NCBI GenBank assembly: GCA_007129135.1
Contig: SKWB01000346.1
Location: forward strand, 1-5,013
Length of the DNA stretch: 5,013 nt
Direction of reading: 5' to 3'
DNA from: Halococcaceae archaeon
GTDB taxonomy: Archaea; Halobacteriota; Halobacteria; Halobacteriales; Halalkalicoccaceae
The notes beneath the pieces are model-generated. The model ran no database searches and was not told the origin of the DNA. It saw only the letters and a list, made by a program, of their open reading frames with translations. Below are positions 1 to 5,013 of this stretch, piece after piece. Each line of letters begins with the position of its first letter. Position 1 is the first letter of the stretch. Position numbers and translations under genes: made by a program.

Positions 1-667
1 GCCCGAGGTACATCTCGTCGTTCGCCGCGATGTTACACGAGGACATACACGCCGCACACCAGATACAGCGCGTGGACATCTTCACCTTCTCCCGGTTCTC
101 CCGGCTCTGGCGCTGTTCTTCGAGCTCGCCCGGAGGGAGGTCGTTCGTCTGGAAGTACGGTTCGACCGAGTGCATCTGCTCGTAGAAGTGTTCCATATCC
201 ACCACGAGGTCCTTCACCACCTCCTGGTGGGGCAGCGGCTCGATCCTGATCGGCGTCTCCAGCTCCGAGAGCTGTGTCTTGCAGCCGAGTTTCTGTCGCC
301 CGTTGATGAAGAAGGCGTCCGACCCGCAGATCGCCTGTCGACACGAGTGTCTGAACGTGAGTGAGGAGTCGTAGTGATCGCGCGCGAACATCAGCGCGTC
401 GAGCACCGACGTGCCCTTCTCCATCGGGACGCGGAAGTCGTCGAAGCGCGGGGCCTGTTTCCCCTCGACCTCGGGGTCGTAGCGGAACACCTTGATCACG
501 ACGTCGTCGTCGCTCTCTTTCAGCCGCTCTTCGGCCTCCTTTCTGAGTGCCGTCTCGCGGTCGACCTTCTCGCGGCGACGGCGGTCGCCCGCCGACTCCG
601 CCTCGACCTCCGGCTCCTCTTCGGTCTCGATCTCCGGTTCTTCGGTGCGTTGGATCTGTGTGCTCAT
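1..667 (-). CDS. sdhB: Succinate dehydrogenase iron-sulfur subunit (partial, N-terminal 222 residues)
   Basis: Electron-transfer subunit of complex II, passing electrons from the FAD subunit (SdhA) to the membrane anchor and quinone on the cytoplasmic face. The gene starts at ATG 667 and runs off the left edge, so the C-terminal part with the remaining cluster cysteines is missing. Residues 1-55 are a charged, acidic extension. A plant-type ferredoxin domain follows, with [2Fe-2S] ligands C109, C114, D117 and C129 (segment CRQAICGSD). The third ligand is Asp, as in E. coli SdhB. The second domain has CIWCAACMSSC with C201, C204, C207 and C211, for the [4Fe-4S] cluster and the first [3Fe-4S] ligand. 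The usual Pro after the last Cys is Asn here. It lies 19 bp downstream of sdhD in the same operon and has its own Shine-Dalgarno site; sdhA is expected next, beyond the window. Identification is firm. Confidence 0.96.
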   Translation of the reverse strand, partial: MSTQIQRTEEPEIETEEEPEVEAESAGDRRRREKVDRETALRKEAEERLKESDDDVVIKVFRYDPEVEGKQAPRFDDFRVPMEKGTSVLDALMFARDHYDSSLTFRHSCRQAICGSDAFFINGRQKLGCKTQLSELETPIRIEPLPHQEVVKDLVVDMEHFYEQMHSVEPYFQTNDLPPGELEEQRQSRENREKVKMSTRCIWCAACMSSCNIAANDEMYLG

Positions 668-670
668 GTG

Positions 671-677
671 TCTCCTT
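671..677 (-). promoter_or_regulatory. Shine-Dalgarno site of sdhB
   Basis: On the minus strand AAGGAGA lies just before the sdhB ATG, with four bases between GGAG and the start codon. It matches the CCUCC end of 16S rRNA. It fixes the start at 667 and fits an internal operon gene translated by SD-led initiation. Confidence 0.7.
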
Positions 678-686
678 CGTCTCGAC

Positions 687-1058
687 TCAGTAAAGCGGAA
701 TGCCCGCCATCGCGTTCGCCGTGCGGATCCCCTGGACGATCAACAGCGCACTCGCCGCGATCAACAGCCACTTGATCGCGGTGAGCGGCGTCCCGGTGAG
801 CCCCTGGTTCACGATCGCGTTGTAGACGCCGTTGACGCCGTGGAACGTCGCGGTGATCAGGAACAGCACCATCAGCGAGTAGTAGCCCAGGTCCTGCATC
901 CGCCACTGGCTCTGGGCGAAGGTGATCTCGGAGGCGTGGCTCACGAAGTGAAGCAGGAAGAAGTGAAACGCCAGTACGACGATCAGGAAGGCCGCGGTGA
1001 TCCGCTGGAGCAGCCAGAGCGTCCCCGCTCGGTCGAACGAGGAGTAGTGCTCGGACAT
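687..1058 (-). CDS. sdhD: Succinate dehydrogenase membrane anchor subunit D
   Basis: One of the two small integral membrane subunits that hold the SdhAB arm on the membrane and form the heme b/quinone site of complex II. The protein has 123 residues, a normal length. Three hydrophobic helices are visible at about residues 14-39, 58-83 and 93-116. Helix II ends in FHGVNGVYN (H73, G74, N76, G77), the conserved position for an axial heme-b histidine in this family. H32, H37 and H41 lie at the end of helix I. The ATG at 1058 sits one base after the sdhC stop and no clear Shine-Dalgarno site precedes it, so translation is probably coupled to sdhC. The stop lies 19 bp before sdhB. The assignment as D rather than C rests on gene order and length, since the two anchors are similar in kind. 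Confidence 0.9.
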   Translation of the reverse strand: MSEHYSSFDRAGTLWLLQRITAAFLIVVLAFHFFLLHFVSHASEITFAQSQWRMQDLGYYSLMVLFLITATFHGVNGVYNAIVNQGLTGTPLTAIKWLLIAASALLIVQGIRTANAMAGIPLY

Positions 1059-1059
1059 A

Positions 1060-1452
1060 CTAGAAGACCCCCGCCAGGAACGTCGGGACGCTCGCGACGG
1101 CGATGATACCGGTGAGGATCAGCGAGGCGTAGAAGCTCGTATCCTGGCTGTCCAGACCGACACCGAGGTCGATCAGCAGCAGGCGGGTGCCGTTCAAGAT
1201 GTGAAAGACCGCCACCGCGAGCAGGCCGACCTCGAGCACGCGAACGATGAAGAGGCTCTCGAGACCCTGGATCGTCGCGGTGTACGTCTCGGGACCGACC
1301 GTCGCGGTCGAGAGGACGGCGATGTGTGTGAACAGGTAGCCGATGAGGACCCAGCCGGTGAACTTGTGGAAGATCCACGCCCACATACCGGCGGAGAACT
1401 CCGTCCACCTGCCGAAGTCCTCGACGAGGCCACGGTTGTACGACTGACTCAT
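1060..1452 (-). CDS. sdhC: Succinate dehydrogenase cytochrome b556 subunit C
   Basis: First gene of the complex II operon and the cytochrome b anchor subunit. The protein has 130 residues with three hydrophobic helices at about 24-48, 67-94 and 108-130. The diagnostic motif is at the end of helix [17 protein letters not shown], with H84 (heme-b ligand), G88, R90 and D95, matching the succinate dehydrogenase cytochrome b signature H-x3-G-x-R-x4-D. H29 (FHKFTGW) and H43 (FTHIAVLS) flank helix I. The ATG at 1452 is preceded by a GGTGGAG Shine-Dalgarno-like site. The 129-bp gap upstream holds the likely operon promoter. The stop is followed after one base by the sdhD start, showing tight coupling. 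Confidence 0.93.
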   Translation of the reverse strand: MSQSYNRGLVEDFGRWTEFSAGMWAWIFHKFTGWVLIGYLFTHIAVLSTATVGPETYTATIQGLESLFIVRVLEVGLLAVAVFHILNGTRLLLIDLGVGLDSQDTSFYASLILTGIIAVASVPTFLAGVF

Positions 1453-1457
1453 GCTGT

Positions 1458-1464
1458 CTCCACC
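1458..1464 (-). promoter_or_regulatory. Possible Shine-Dalgarno site of sdhC
   Basis: Minus-strand GGTGGAG lies five bases before the sdhC ATG. It is a fair match to the 16S anti-SD sequence. It would work only if the transcript starts upstream of about 1465. The nearby TATA-like element could instead give a leaderless message, so its use is uncertain. Confidence 0.4.
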
Positions 1465-1477
1465 TTAGCCTCCCGTG

Positions 1478-1495
1478 GTATAGAGGTTACTAACC
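1478..1495 (-). promoter_or_regulatory. Probable sdhCDB(A) promoter with overlapping palindrome
   Basis: On the minus strand CTATAC (1483-1478) is the only AT-rich TATA-like element in an otherwise GC-rich gap. It is centred about 28 bp upstream of the sdhC ATG, the usual archaeal TATA-to-start distance. Immediately upstream, where TFB would contact the BRE, is the perfect palindrome GGTTAGTAACC (1485-1495; 5-bp arms around one base). That is a reasonable place for a regulator of the operon. Location supports a promoter; the TATA match is imperfect. Confidence 0.5.
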
Positions 1496-1539
1496 CGGTG
1501 GCCCCGTACGGAGCGCCGTGAGGTGGTTCCGGAGACCGC

Positions 1540-1577
1540 GAGCCGTAGAGCGGTCGTCCGGCGGACGGTCACGGCTC
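1540..1577 (-). terminator. Hairpin after the peptidase gene (possible transcript 3' end)
   Basis: Four bases after the stop codon of the 1582-2613 gene, the minus-strand RNA can fold with GAGCCGT (1577-1571) against ACGGCTC (1546-1540), a perfect 7-bp outer stem. An inner CGTCC/GGACG pair is closed by three bases, with a small bulge between the stems. No T-run follows, and archaeal termination normally relies on oligo-T rather than hairpins. A 3'-end stabilising structure is therefore as likely as a terminator. It also lies upstream of the sdh promoter. Confidence 0.3.
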
Positions 1578-1581
1578 CGTC

Positions 1582-2613
1582 TCAGGTCTCGCCGTTTCGC
1601 TGGACGCCGGACTGCGTCGACTCGACGACACGCCTCGTCGACTCGTCGAGTTCGACGAGGTGACAGAGCGGGTTGCCCGGGAAGACGACCGGGTTCTCGA
1701 GCAGCCCTACCAGGAGTCCGGTGAACGGTGCCTCCACCACGTCCTTCTCGGTCATGAACGGGTTCGTGATCGTACAGATCGCGTCGCCATCGTGGACCAG
1801 CGCGCCGCGGTCGTGGTGCATGTCGACGATCCCACCGGAGTCCGCCCGGAGCCAGGTCTTCTCCAGGTCGTCGTGGATGATCGTGCGCCAGCCCGGCCAG
1901 CGAACCGCCTCGGAGGGCCGCATGCCGTACTCCGCGAAGACGCTCTCGACGCCGTGGAGCGCCTCGTTGATCAGGTCGCGCTGGAACCGGTGGGCTTCGC
2001 CCATCTCGATCGTGATCGCGCCGACGCCGTCCTCCGTCGCCTCCCGTCGGAGCGTGCCCTCGGGCCCCTCGCTGTCGAGGATGACGTTGGAGCCGAACGC
2101 GCGTGCGAGGCGGTCGACCCGTTCGTCCTCCATATCCGCTCGCACGTGGAGCATGTTGTTTCGTCCCCGCGTGGAGGTGTGGAAGTCGAGGACGTAATCA
2201 CAGGGCTGGACGAAGTTGGTGTAGATCCGGTGGGCCATCCGACTCGCGCTCGTCCCGCTCTCGATGCCGGGAAACGAGCGGTTCAGGTCGCGGTCGATGA
2301 TCGGCAGATAACGCTGTTGAGCGAGAAAGCCCGGGACGTTGAGTACGGGAAGACAGACGATCGTCCCCCGGAGGTCGTCGTGGGCCCACTCGTGGGCGAC
2401 CGCACGCACCACCTCGATCCCGTTCAGTTCGTCGCCGTGGAGCGCCGCGGTCAGACAGACCGTCGGTCCCGCCCGCTCGCCGTTGATGATCGTCACGGGG
2501 ATCCGGATCGGATCCCCCAGATACGTCTCGCTCACCGTGTACCGAACGTTGGCCGTCTCGCCGGGTCCGACCGTCCCACCGTGGTAGGTGAAGGCGGTCG
2601 CCTCCTCGCTCAT
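1582..2613 (-). CDS. Succinylglutamate desuccinylase/aspartoacylase family zinc hydrolase
   Basis: A 343-residue cytoplasmic protein of the AstE/AspA family (M14-like carboxypeptidase fold, COG3608 type), which hydrolyses the amide bond of N-acyl amino acids or related conjugates. Zinc ligands are visible as H59 and E62 in ALHGDELNG and H145 in DFHTS. DLNRSFPG (109-116) supplies the substrate-binding N111-R112. E203 in TIEMGE is the likely catalytic glutamate. The last ~90 residues form the small beta domain typical of the family (GGIVDMHH onward). There is no signal peptide. The ATG at 2613 sits about 26 bp from a TTTATA box, so the message is probably leaderless. The gene is divergent from the ATP-grasp/peptidase fusion at 2698, which suggests a joint role. 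Family members include aspartoacylase, AstE and DoeB (ectoine breakdown, similar length); no ectoine or arginine genes lie nearby, so the substrate is open. Family call firm, substrate unknown. Confidence 0.9.
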   Translation of the reverse strand: MSEEATAFTYHGGTVGPGETANVRYTVSETYLGDPIRIPVTIINGERAGPTVCLTAALHGDELNGIEVVRAVAHEWAHDDLRGTIVCLPVLNVPGFLAQQRYLPIIDRDLNRSFPGIESGTSASRMAHRIYTNFVQPCDYVLDFHTSTRGRNNMLHVRADMEDERVDRLARAFGSNVILDSEGPEGTLRREATEDGVGAITIEMGEAHRFQRDLINEALHGVESVFAEYGMRPSEAVRWPGWRTIIHDDLEKTWLRADSGGIVDMHHDRGALVHDGDAICTITNPFMTEKDVVEAPFTGLLVGLLENPVVFPGNPLCHLVELDESTRRVVESTQSGVQRNGET

Positions 2614-2635
2614 AGATCGGCTTCCGCCCGCGAGC

Positions 2636-2641
2636 TATAAA
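2636..2641 (-). promoter_or_regulatory. TATA box of the zinc hydrolase gene
   Basis: Minus-strand TTTATA is a clean haloarchaeal TATA box in a GC-rich gap. Its centre lies about 26 bp upstream of the ATG at 2613, so transcription should begin at or within a base or two of the start codon. No Shine-Dalgarno site is present, which agrees with a leaderless message. Confidence 0.7.
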
Positions 2642-2674
2642 TGCTGTCCGGCCCGCCCGGGAGGACTGACAACG

Positions 2675-2680
2675 CTTTTG
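2675..2680 (+). promoter_or_regulatory. TATA-like element of the ATP-grasp/peptidase gene
   Basis: CTTTTG in the context ACAACGCTTTTGG is the only T-rich stretch upstream of the plus-strand gene. Its centre is 21 bp from ATG 2698 and 30 bp from the in-frame ATG 2707, bracketing the usual archaeal spacing. There is no Shine-Dalgarno site before either ATG, so a leaderless or near-leaderless message is likely. The match to a TATA consensus is modest. Confidence 0.5.
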
Positions 2681-2696
2681 GACACGCCCCGTGTCC
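2680..2696. promoter_or_regulatory. Perfect 17-bp inverted repeat, candidate operator
   Basis: GGACACG CCC CGTGTCC has perfect 7-bp arms around three bases. It begins at the end of the TATA-like element and ends one base before ATG 2698. If the transcript is leaderless, it lies between the TATA box and the transcription start, so a bound dimeric regulator would block initiation. It could alternatively be a short RNA hairpin if transcription starts further upstream. Confidence 0.45.
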
Positions 2697-2697
2697 G

Positions 2698-4044
2698 ATG
2701 GCACATATGAACGACACGGTCCGTGTGGGCGTACTCAGCCTTCACGAGAGCAAGGAGACGAAAGCGATCTGCAACGCCGTCGACGACCTCGGTCACGAGG
2801 CGGAGTGGATCAGACACGAGAACACCGCGATCGAGATTCGCGACGGCGAGGTCTACCTCGAACCCGACGTCGACGTGATCGCGAACCGGCTGCTGCTCTC
2901 GAACTCCGAGACGCCCTCCGAGGAGCTCGGTCTCGCCGCCACGTTCGCGAACGTCCGCCCGATCCTCAACCACCCGATCGCGGTGCTCTCGGCGATCCAC
3001 AAGTACGCCACCGCGACCGCGCTCACCGCCGAGGGCGTCCAAGTCCCCGACGCGCTGCTCGCGCTCGACAACCGCCGGCTCAACGACGGTCGCGAGTCCT
3101 TCGGCGAGGAGGCGGTCTACAAGACCGCGATCGGCACCCACGGCGGCGGTACCTGGAAGGTCGGACCGGGCGAGCAGGTGAACCCGCGCGTCGGCAACCG
3201 CCAGGCGTTCCTCCAGAAGCTGATCGAGCGCGACGGCGAGCGCCACCGGGACCTCCGGGTCTACGTCGTCGGCAACGAGATCGTCGGCGCGATGAACCGA
3301 TACGCCCCGGAGAACGACTGGCGGACGAACGTCCACCTCGGCGGCGACGTCGAGAACGTGAGCGACCGCATCCCCGAGACGGTCGTCGAGATGGCGACGC
3401 GCTCGGCGGAGATCGTCGGCCTCGACTACGCTGGTGTCGACCTCGTCGAGGGCGACGAGGGCTGGTTCGTCCTGGAGGTGAACCCGACCGCCGGGTTCAG
3501 AGGGCTTTACAAGGCCGCACAGGTCTCGCCCGCACCCTACATCGCGAAGCTCGCGATCGAGCGCGTCGGCGGCCAGGTCGACGACGAGCGGGTGAAACAC
3601 CTCTCCGCGACGCTCGACGACTCGAGGCCCGCGTGCGTCCCACAGGCGTTCCAGGACGCCCAGGACGAGGTCGTCACGATCGGCTACACCGAGGAGGTGA
3701 TGGTCTCGGGCACCAGCGGTACGGAGACGGTCATGGCGAAGTCCGACACGGGCGCGAGTCGAACCAGCATCGACACCGGTCTCGCCGCGAACATCGGCGC
3801 CGGGCCGATCAAGTCGATTACGCGGGTACGCTCGGGCAGCATGAAGTCGAGCAAGTCCCGACCGGTCGTCGACCTCGTCGTCGGCGTCGGGGGCAAACAG
3901 CACACCGTCACCGCGAGCATCGAGGACAGGAACCACATGGACTACCCCCTCCTGCTCGGACGGGACATCCTCAAACACTACCAGGTGGACGTCCGCCGGA
4001 TGGCCGACGCACAGGACGTCGATCTGGAGACCGAAGAGGAGTAG
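2698..4044 (+). CDS. RimK-type ATP-grasp ligase fused to a RimB-like retropepsin domain
   Basis: A 448-residue fusion. Residues 8-95 are the N-terminal alpha/beta part (VRVGVLSLHES). Residues 96-292 are an ATP-grasp domain of the RimK/LysX kind: K142 and glycine loop GTHGGG (146-151), DLRVYVVGNEIVGAMNR (185-201), TNVHLGG (210-216), DYAGVDLV with D248, and the metal-binding end LEVNPTAGFRGL (E260, N262). Such enzymes use ATP to join an amino acid, often glutamate, to a carboxylate. Residues 325-435 match COG4067/RimB: a DTGAS aspartyl-protease motif (D350), then LLLGRDIL (418-425). Databases often call this domain an ATP-dependent zinc protease, but no HExxH motif is present. ATG 2698 was chosen because the promoter elements lie between 2675 and 2696 and the longer reading from 2641 begins before them; ATG 2707 is an equal alternative. 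In pseudomonads RimK and RimB are separate proteins acting on bS6, which archaea lack. Substrate unknown. Confidence 0.9.
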   Translation: MAHMNDTVRVGVLSLHESKETKAICNAVDDLGHEAEWIRHENTAIEIRDGEVYLEPDVDVIANRLLLSNSETPSEELGLAATFANVRPILNHPIAVLSAIHKYATATALTAEGVQVPDALLALDNRRLNDGRESFGEEAVYKTAIGTHGGGTWKVGPGEQVNPRVGNRQAFLQKLIERDGERHRDLRVYVVGNEIVGAMNRYAPENDWRTNVHLGGDVENVSDRIPETVVEMATRSAEIVGLDYAGVDLVEGDEGWFVLEVNPTAGFRGLYKAAQVSPAPYIAKLAIERVGGQVDDERVKHLSATLDDSRPACVPQAFQDAQDEVVTIGYTEEVMVSGTSGTETVMAKSDTGASRTSIDTGLAANIGAGPIKSITRVRSGSMKSSKSRPVVDLVVGVGGKQHTVTASIEDRNHMDYPLLLGRDILKHYQVDVRRMADAQDVDLETEEE

Positions 4045-4232
4045 ACCGCACGGAGGGGCCTGCGCCCCTCGGCAGCGGGGCTGTCGGTGACCCGCACCTC
4101 CCGGAGCCCGCTCACCAGGACGACCCTCGCTGCGAAGCCGGTGACGAGATTGACCTCGACCACGAGTCGATCGCCCAGATCAGGGGGATCGCCGAAACCG
4201 GGCCGGTGGACGGTGATCGAACCCGACCCGTC
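4045..4232. other. Convergent intergenic gap with coding-like minus-strand signal
   Basis: This gap separates the ends of two convergent genes. Minus-strand translation in the frame of the glycosylase stays open after its TGA to 3978. From GTG 4163 it reads MVEVNLVTGFAARVVLV and onward with roughly 80, 49 and 90 percent G+C at codon positions 1, 2 and 3, a pattern like a haloarchaeal gene. No Shine-Dalgarno site or TATA box precedes that GTG, and the open frame runs into the end of the plus-strand gene. It may be a small gene, the decayed tail of a longer protein, or chance. Confidence 0.25.
4053..4070. terminator. GC hairpin after the ATP-grasp/peptidase gene
   Basis: GAGGGGC CTGC GCCCCTC is a perfect 7-bp stem with a four-base loop, starting eight bases after the stop at 4044. 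No T-run follows on either strand. It may mark or protect the 3' end of the convergent transcripts; a classical terminator is not shown. Confidence 0.3.
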
Positions 4233-4856
4233 TCACCCGAGCGCGCTCTCGACCGAGGAGAACTCGTCGACGTACGCCTGCCACACGTAGAGGGAGGCGT
4301 ACGAACGGAACGGCCGCCACCGCTCCGCGTACTCGACCATCTCGCCGTCGCTCATCTCCCCGAAGAGGTGTTCCATCCCGCGACGGATCGCCAGGTCCTC
4401 GACCGGGAAGACGTCCTCGCGCCCGAGGACGAACATACAGAACATCTTCCCCGTCCACTCGCCGACGCCTCGGATCCCCGTCAGCCGGTCGATCACCTCC
4501 CGGTCGGTGTGCCCCGAGAAACGCTCTCTCGTGAACTCCTCCTCGCGGAACGCCTCGGCGGCGCTCTTTACGTACTCGATCTTCTGTGGGGAGAGCCCCA
4601 CCTCGCGGAGTTCCTCCTCGTCGGCCGCGAGCATCCGTTCGGGAGTCACCTCGAACCGCTCGAACAGCCTCCCCCGGATCGACCGGGCCGCCTCCGTCGA
4701 GATCAGCTGGTTCACGATCGAGATGACGAGTCGTTCGTAGGGCTCGTCGGCGGTCTCGAGCGGGAGTTCGCCGTACTCGTCGACCAGCGCTGCGAGGTCC
4801 GGATCCGATCGGAGGGAGTCGTAGGGGTCGGTCACTGCTCGACCCTGGGGCGGCAT
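4233..4856 (-). CDS. alkA: DNA-3-methyladenine glycosylase, AlkA type (HhH-GPD superfamily)
   Basis: Base-excision repair enzyme that removes alkylated bases such as 3-methyladenine. The protein has 207 residues, the compact form lacking the N-terminal beta domain of E. coli AlkA (282 residues). The helix-hairpin-helix is at 127-133 (GIRGVG, then EWTGKMF). The catalytic Asp is D154 in VFPVEDLAIRRGM, matching the VFLPDDYLI region of E. coli AlkA (D238). The C-terminal YAERWRPFRSYASLYVW (176-192) is a strong AlkA signature. Only one cysteine is present (C140), so there is no endonuclease III-type iron-sulfur cluster. ATG 4856 is given, but GTG 4835 (reading V-T-D-P-Y) is a serious alternative: a weak TATA-like ACTATC is centred about 27 bp before it. 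The stop of the acyl-CoA dehydrogenase gene lies 23 bp upstream on the same strand, so read-through transcription is possible. Confidence 0.9.
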   Translation of the reverse strand: MPPQGRAVTDPYDSLRSDPDLAALVDEYGELPLETADEPYERLVISIVNQLISTEAARSIRGRLFERFEVTPERMLAADEEELREVGLSPQKIEYVKSAAEAFREEEFTRERFSGHTDREVIDRLTGIRGVGEWTGKMFCMFVLGREDVFPVEDLAIRRGMEHLFGEMSDGEMVEYAERWRPFRSYASLYVWQAYVDEFSSVESALG

Positions 4857-4879
4857 CCGATAGTCGGTTTCGGTTCCGC

Positions 4880-5013
4880 TCAGAAGCCCTTGCCGAGCAG
4901 TTCGCGCGCGATGATGTTCTTCTGGATCTCCGTCGTCCCCTCGTAGATCTGGGTGATCTTCGCGTCCCTGTACAGCCGTTCGACGTCGAAGTCGTTGACG
5001 TAGCCCGCCCCGC
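4880..5013 (-). CDS. Acyl-CoA dehydrogenase (partial, C-terminal 43 residues)
   Basis: The 3' end of a gene entering from the right edge. The visible 43 residues end in the characteristic C-terminus of acyl-CoA dehydrogenases: [17 protein letters not shown], then [19 protein letters not shown] and GKGF before the stop at 4880. In this family YEGTTEIQ (residues 23-30 of the visible part) lies beside the flavin and the catalytic base region, with Glu of the YEG motif as the catalytic residue in many members. These enzymes introduce a trans-2,3 double bond into acyl-CoA in the cytoplasm, passing electrons to electron-transfer flavoprotein. Chain-length specificity cannot be judged from the tail. 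Confidence 0.95.
   Translation of the reverse strand, partial: GAGYVNDFDVERLYRDAKITQIYEGTTEIQKNIIARELLGKGF

Noticed and set aside
1610..1665. Repeated GTCGACTCG/CGACGA-like words near the end of the hydrolase gene
   Set aside because: They encode the doubled EST segment in DESTRRVVESTQS inside the coding region. The words are short and built from preferred codons, so no separate repeat element is supported.
1660..2640. Open frame of 326 codons on the plus strand opposite the zinc hydrolase gene
   Set aside because: The minus strand carries the complete HGDE, DLNRSFPG and DFHTS motifs and a TATA box; the plus-strand frame is its shadow.
2641..2697. Upstream ATG at 2641 as the start of the ATP-grasp/peptidase gene
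   Set aside because: The extra 19 residues would be encoded by the promoter region itself, including the TATA-like box and the 17-bp dyad. They are not acidic and add nothing to the known domain.
2635..3978. Long open frame of 447 codons on the minus strand opposite the ATP-grasp/peptidase gene
   Set aside because: It mirrors the codon structure of the plus-strand gene, as is common in GC-rich haloarchaeal DNA. The plus strand has unmistakable ATP-grasp and RimB motifs, while this translation resembles no family I know.
4857..4867. Short inverted repeat CCGATAGTCGG before the glycosylase start
   Set aside because: The arms are only four bases, which is expected by chance; it is noted only because it overlaps the weak TATA-like element.
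2691..4946. Open frame of 751 codons on the plus strand spanning two genes
   Set aside because: It is Arg- and Pro-rich, very unlike acidic haloarchaeal proteins. It overlaps the ATP-grasp gene out of frame and the glycosylase in antisense, so it is a lack-of-stops artefact of high GC.

Overview
The window is about 5 kb of GC-rich DNA, almost certainly from a haloarchaeon (class Halobacteria). The proteins are short of lysine and rich in Asp and Glu. Codon third positions are mostly G or C. The promoter in front of the peptidase gene has a TTTATA box about 26 bp from the start codon with no room for a leader, as in haloarchaeal leaderless genes. The succinate dehydrogenase subunits have the haloarchaeal order C-D-B.

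Layout, left to right. Positions 1-1452 (minus strand) hold a succinate dehydrogenase operon read right to left: sdhC, sdhD, then the first 222 residues of sdhB, which runs off the left edge. A 129-bp gap (1453-1581) carries the probable sdh promoter and a hairpin that follows the upstream gene. Positions 1582-2613 (minus) encode a zinc hydrolase of the succinylglutamate desuccinylase/aspartoacylase (AstE/AspA) family. An 84-bp divergent promoter region (2614-2697) follows, with TATA-like boxes facing both ways and a perfect 17-bp inverted repeat beside one start. Positions 2698-4044 (plus) encode a two-domain protein: a RimK-type ATP-grasp ligase fused to a RimB-like (COG4067) retropepsin-fold peptidase domain. 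A 188-bp convergent gap (4045-4232) has a GC hairpin and some coding-like signal. Positions 4233-4856 (minus) encode a compact AlkA-type DNA glycosylase. The last 134 bp (minus) are the 3' end of an acyl-CoA dehydrogenase gene.

How they fit together. The sdh genes make the membrane anchor and iron-sulfur arm of respiratory complex II. The most interesting unit is the divergent pair at 1582-4044. One protein carries an ATP-dependent amide/peptide-bond-forming domain and a peptidase-like domain, and its head-to-head neighbour is a zinc amidohydrolase. This is a plausible make-and-remove module for an amino-acid or peptide conjugate. The bacterial RimK substrate, ribosomal protein bS6, is absent from archaea, so the target here is unknown. 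The glycosylase and acyl-CoA dehydrogenase genes look like ordinary housekeeping neighbours. No tRNA, rRNA, CRISPR array or mobile element was seen.
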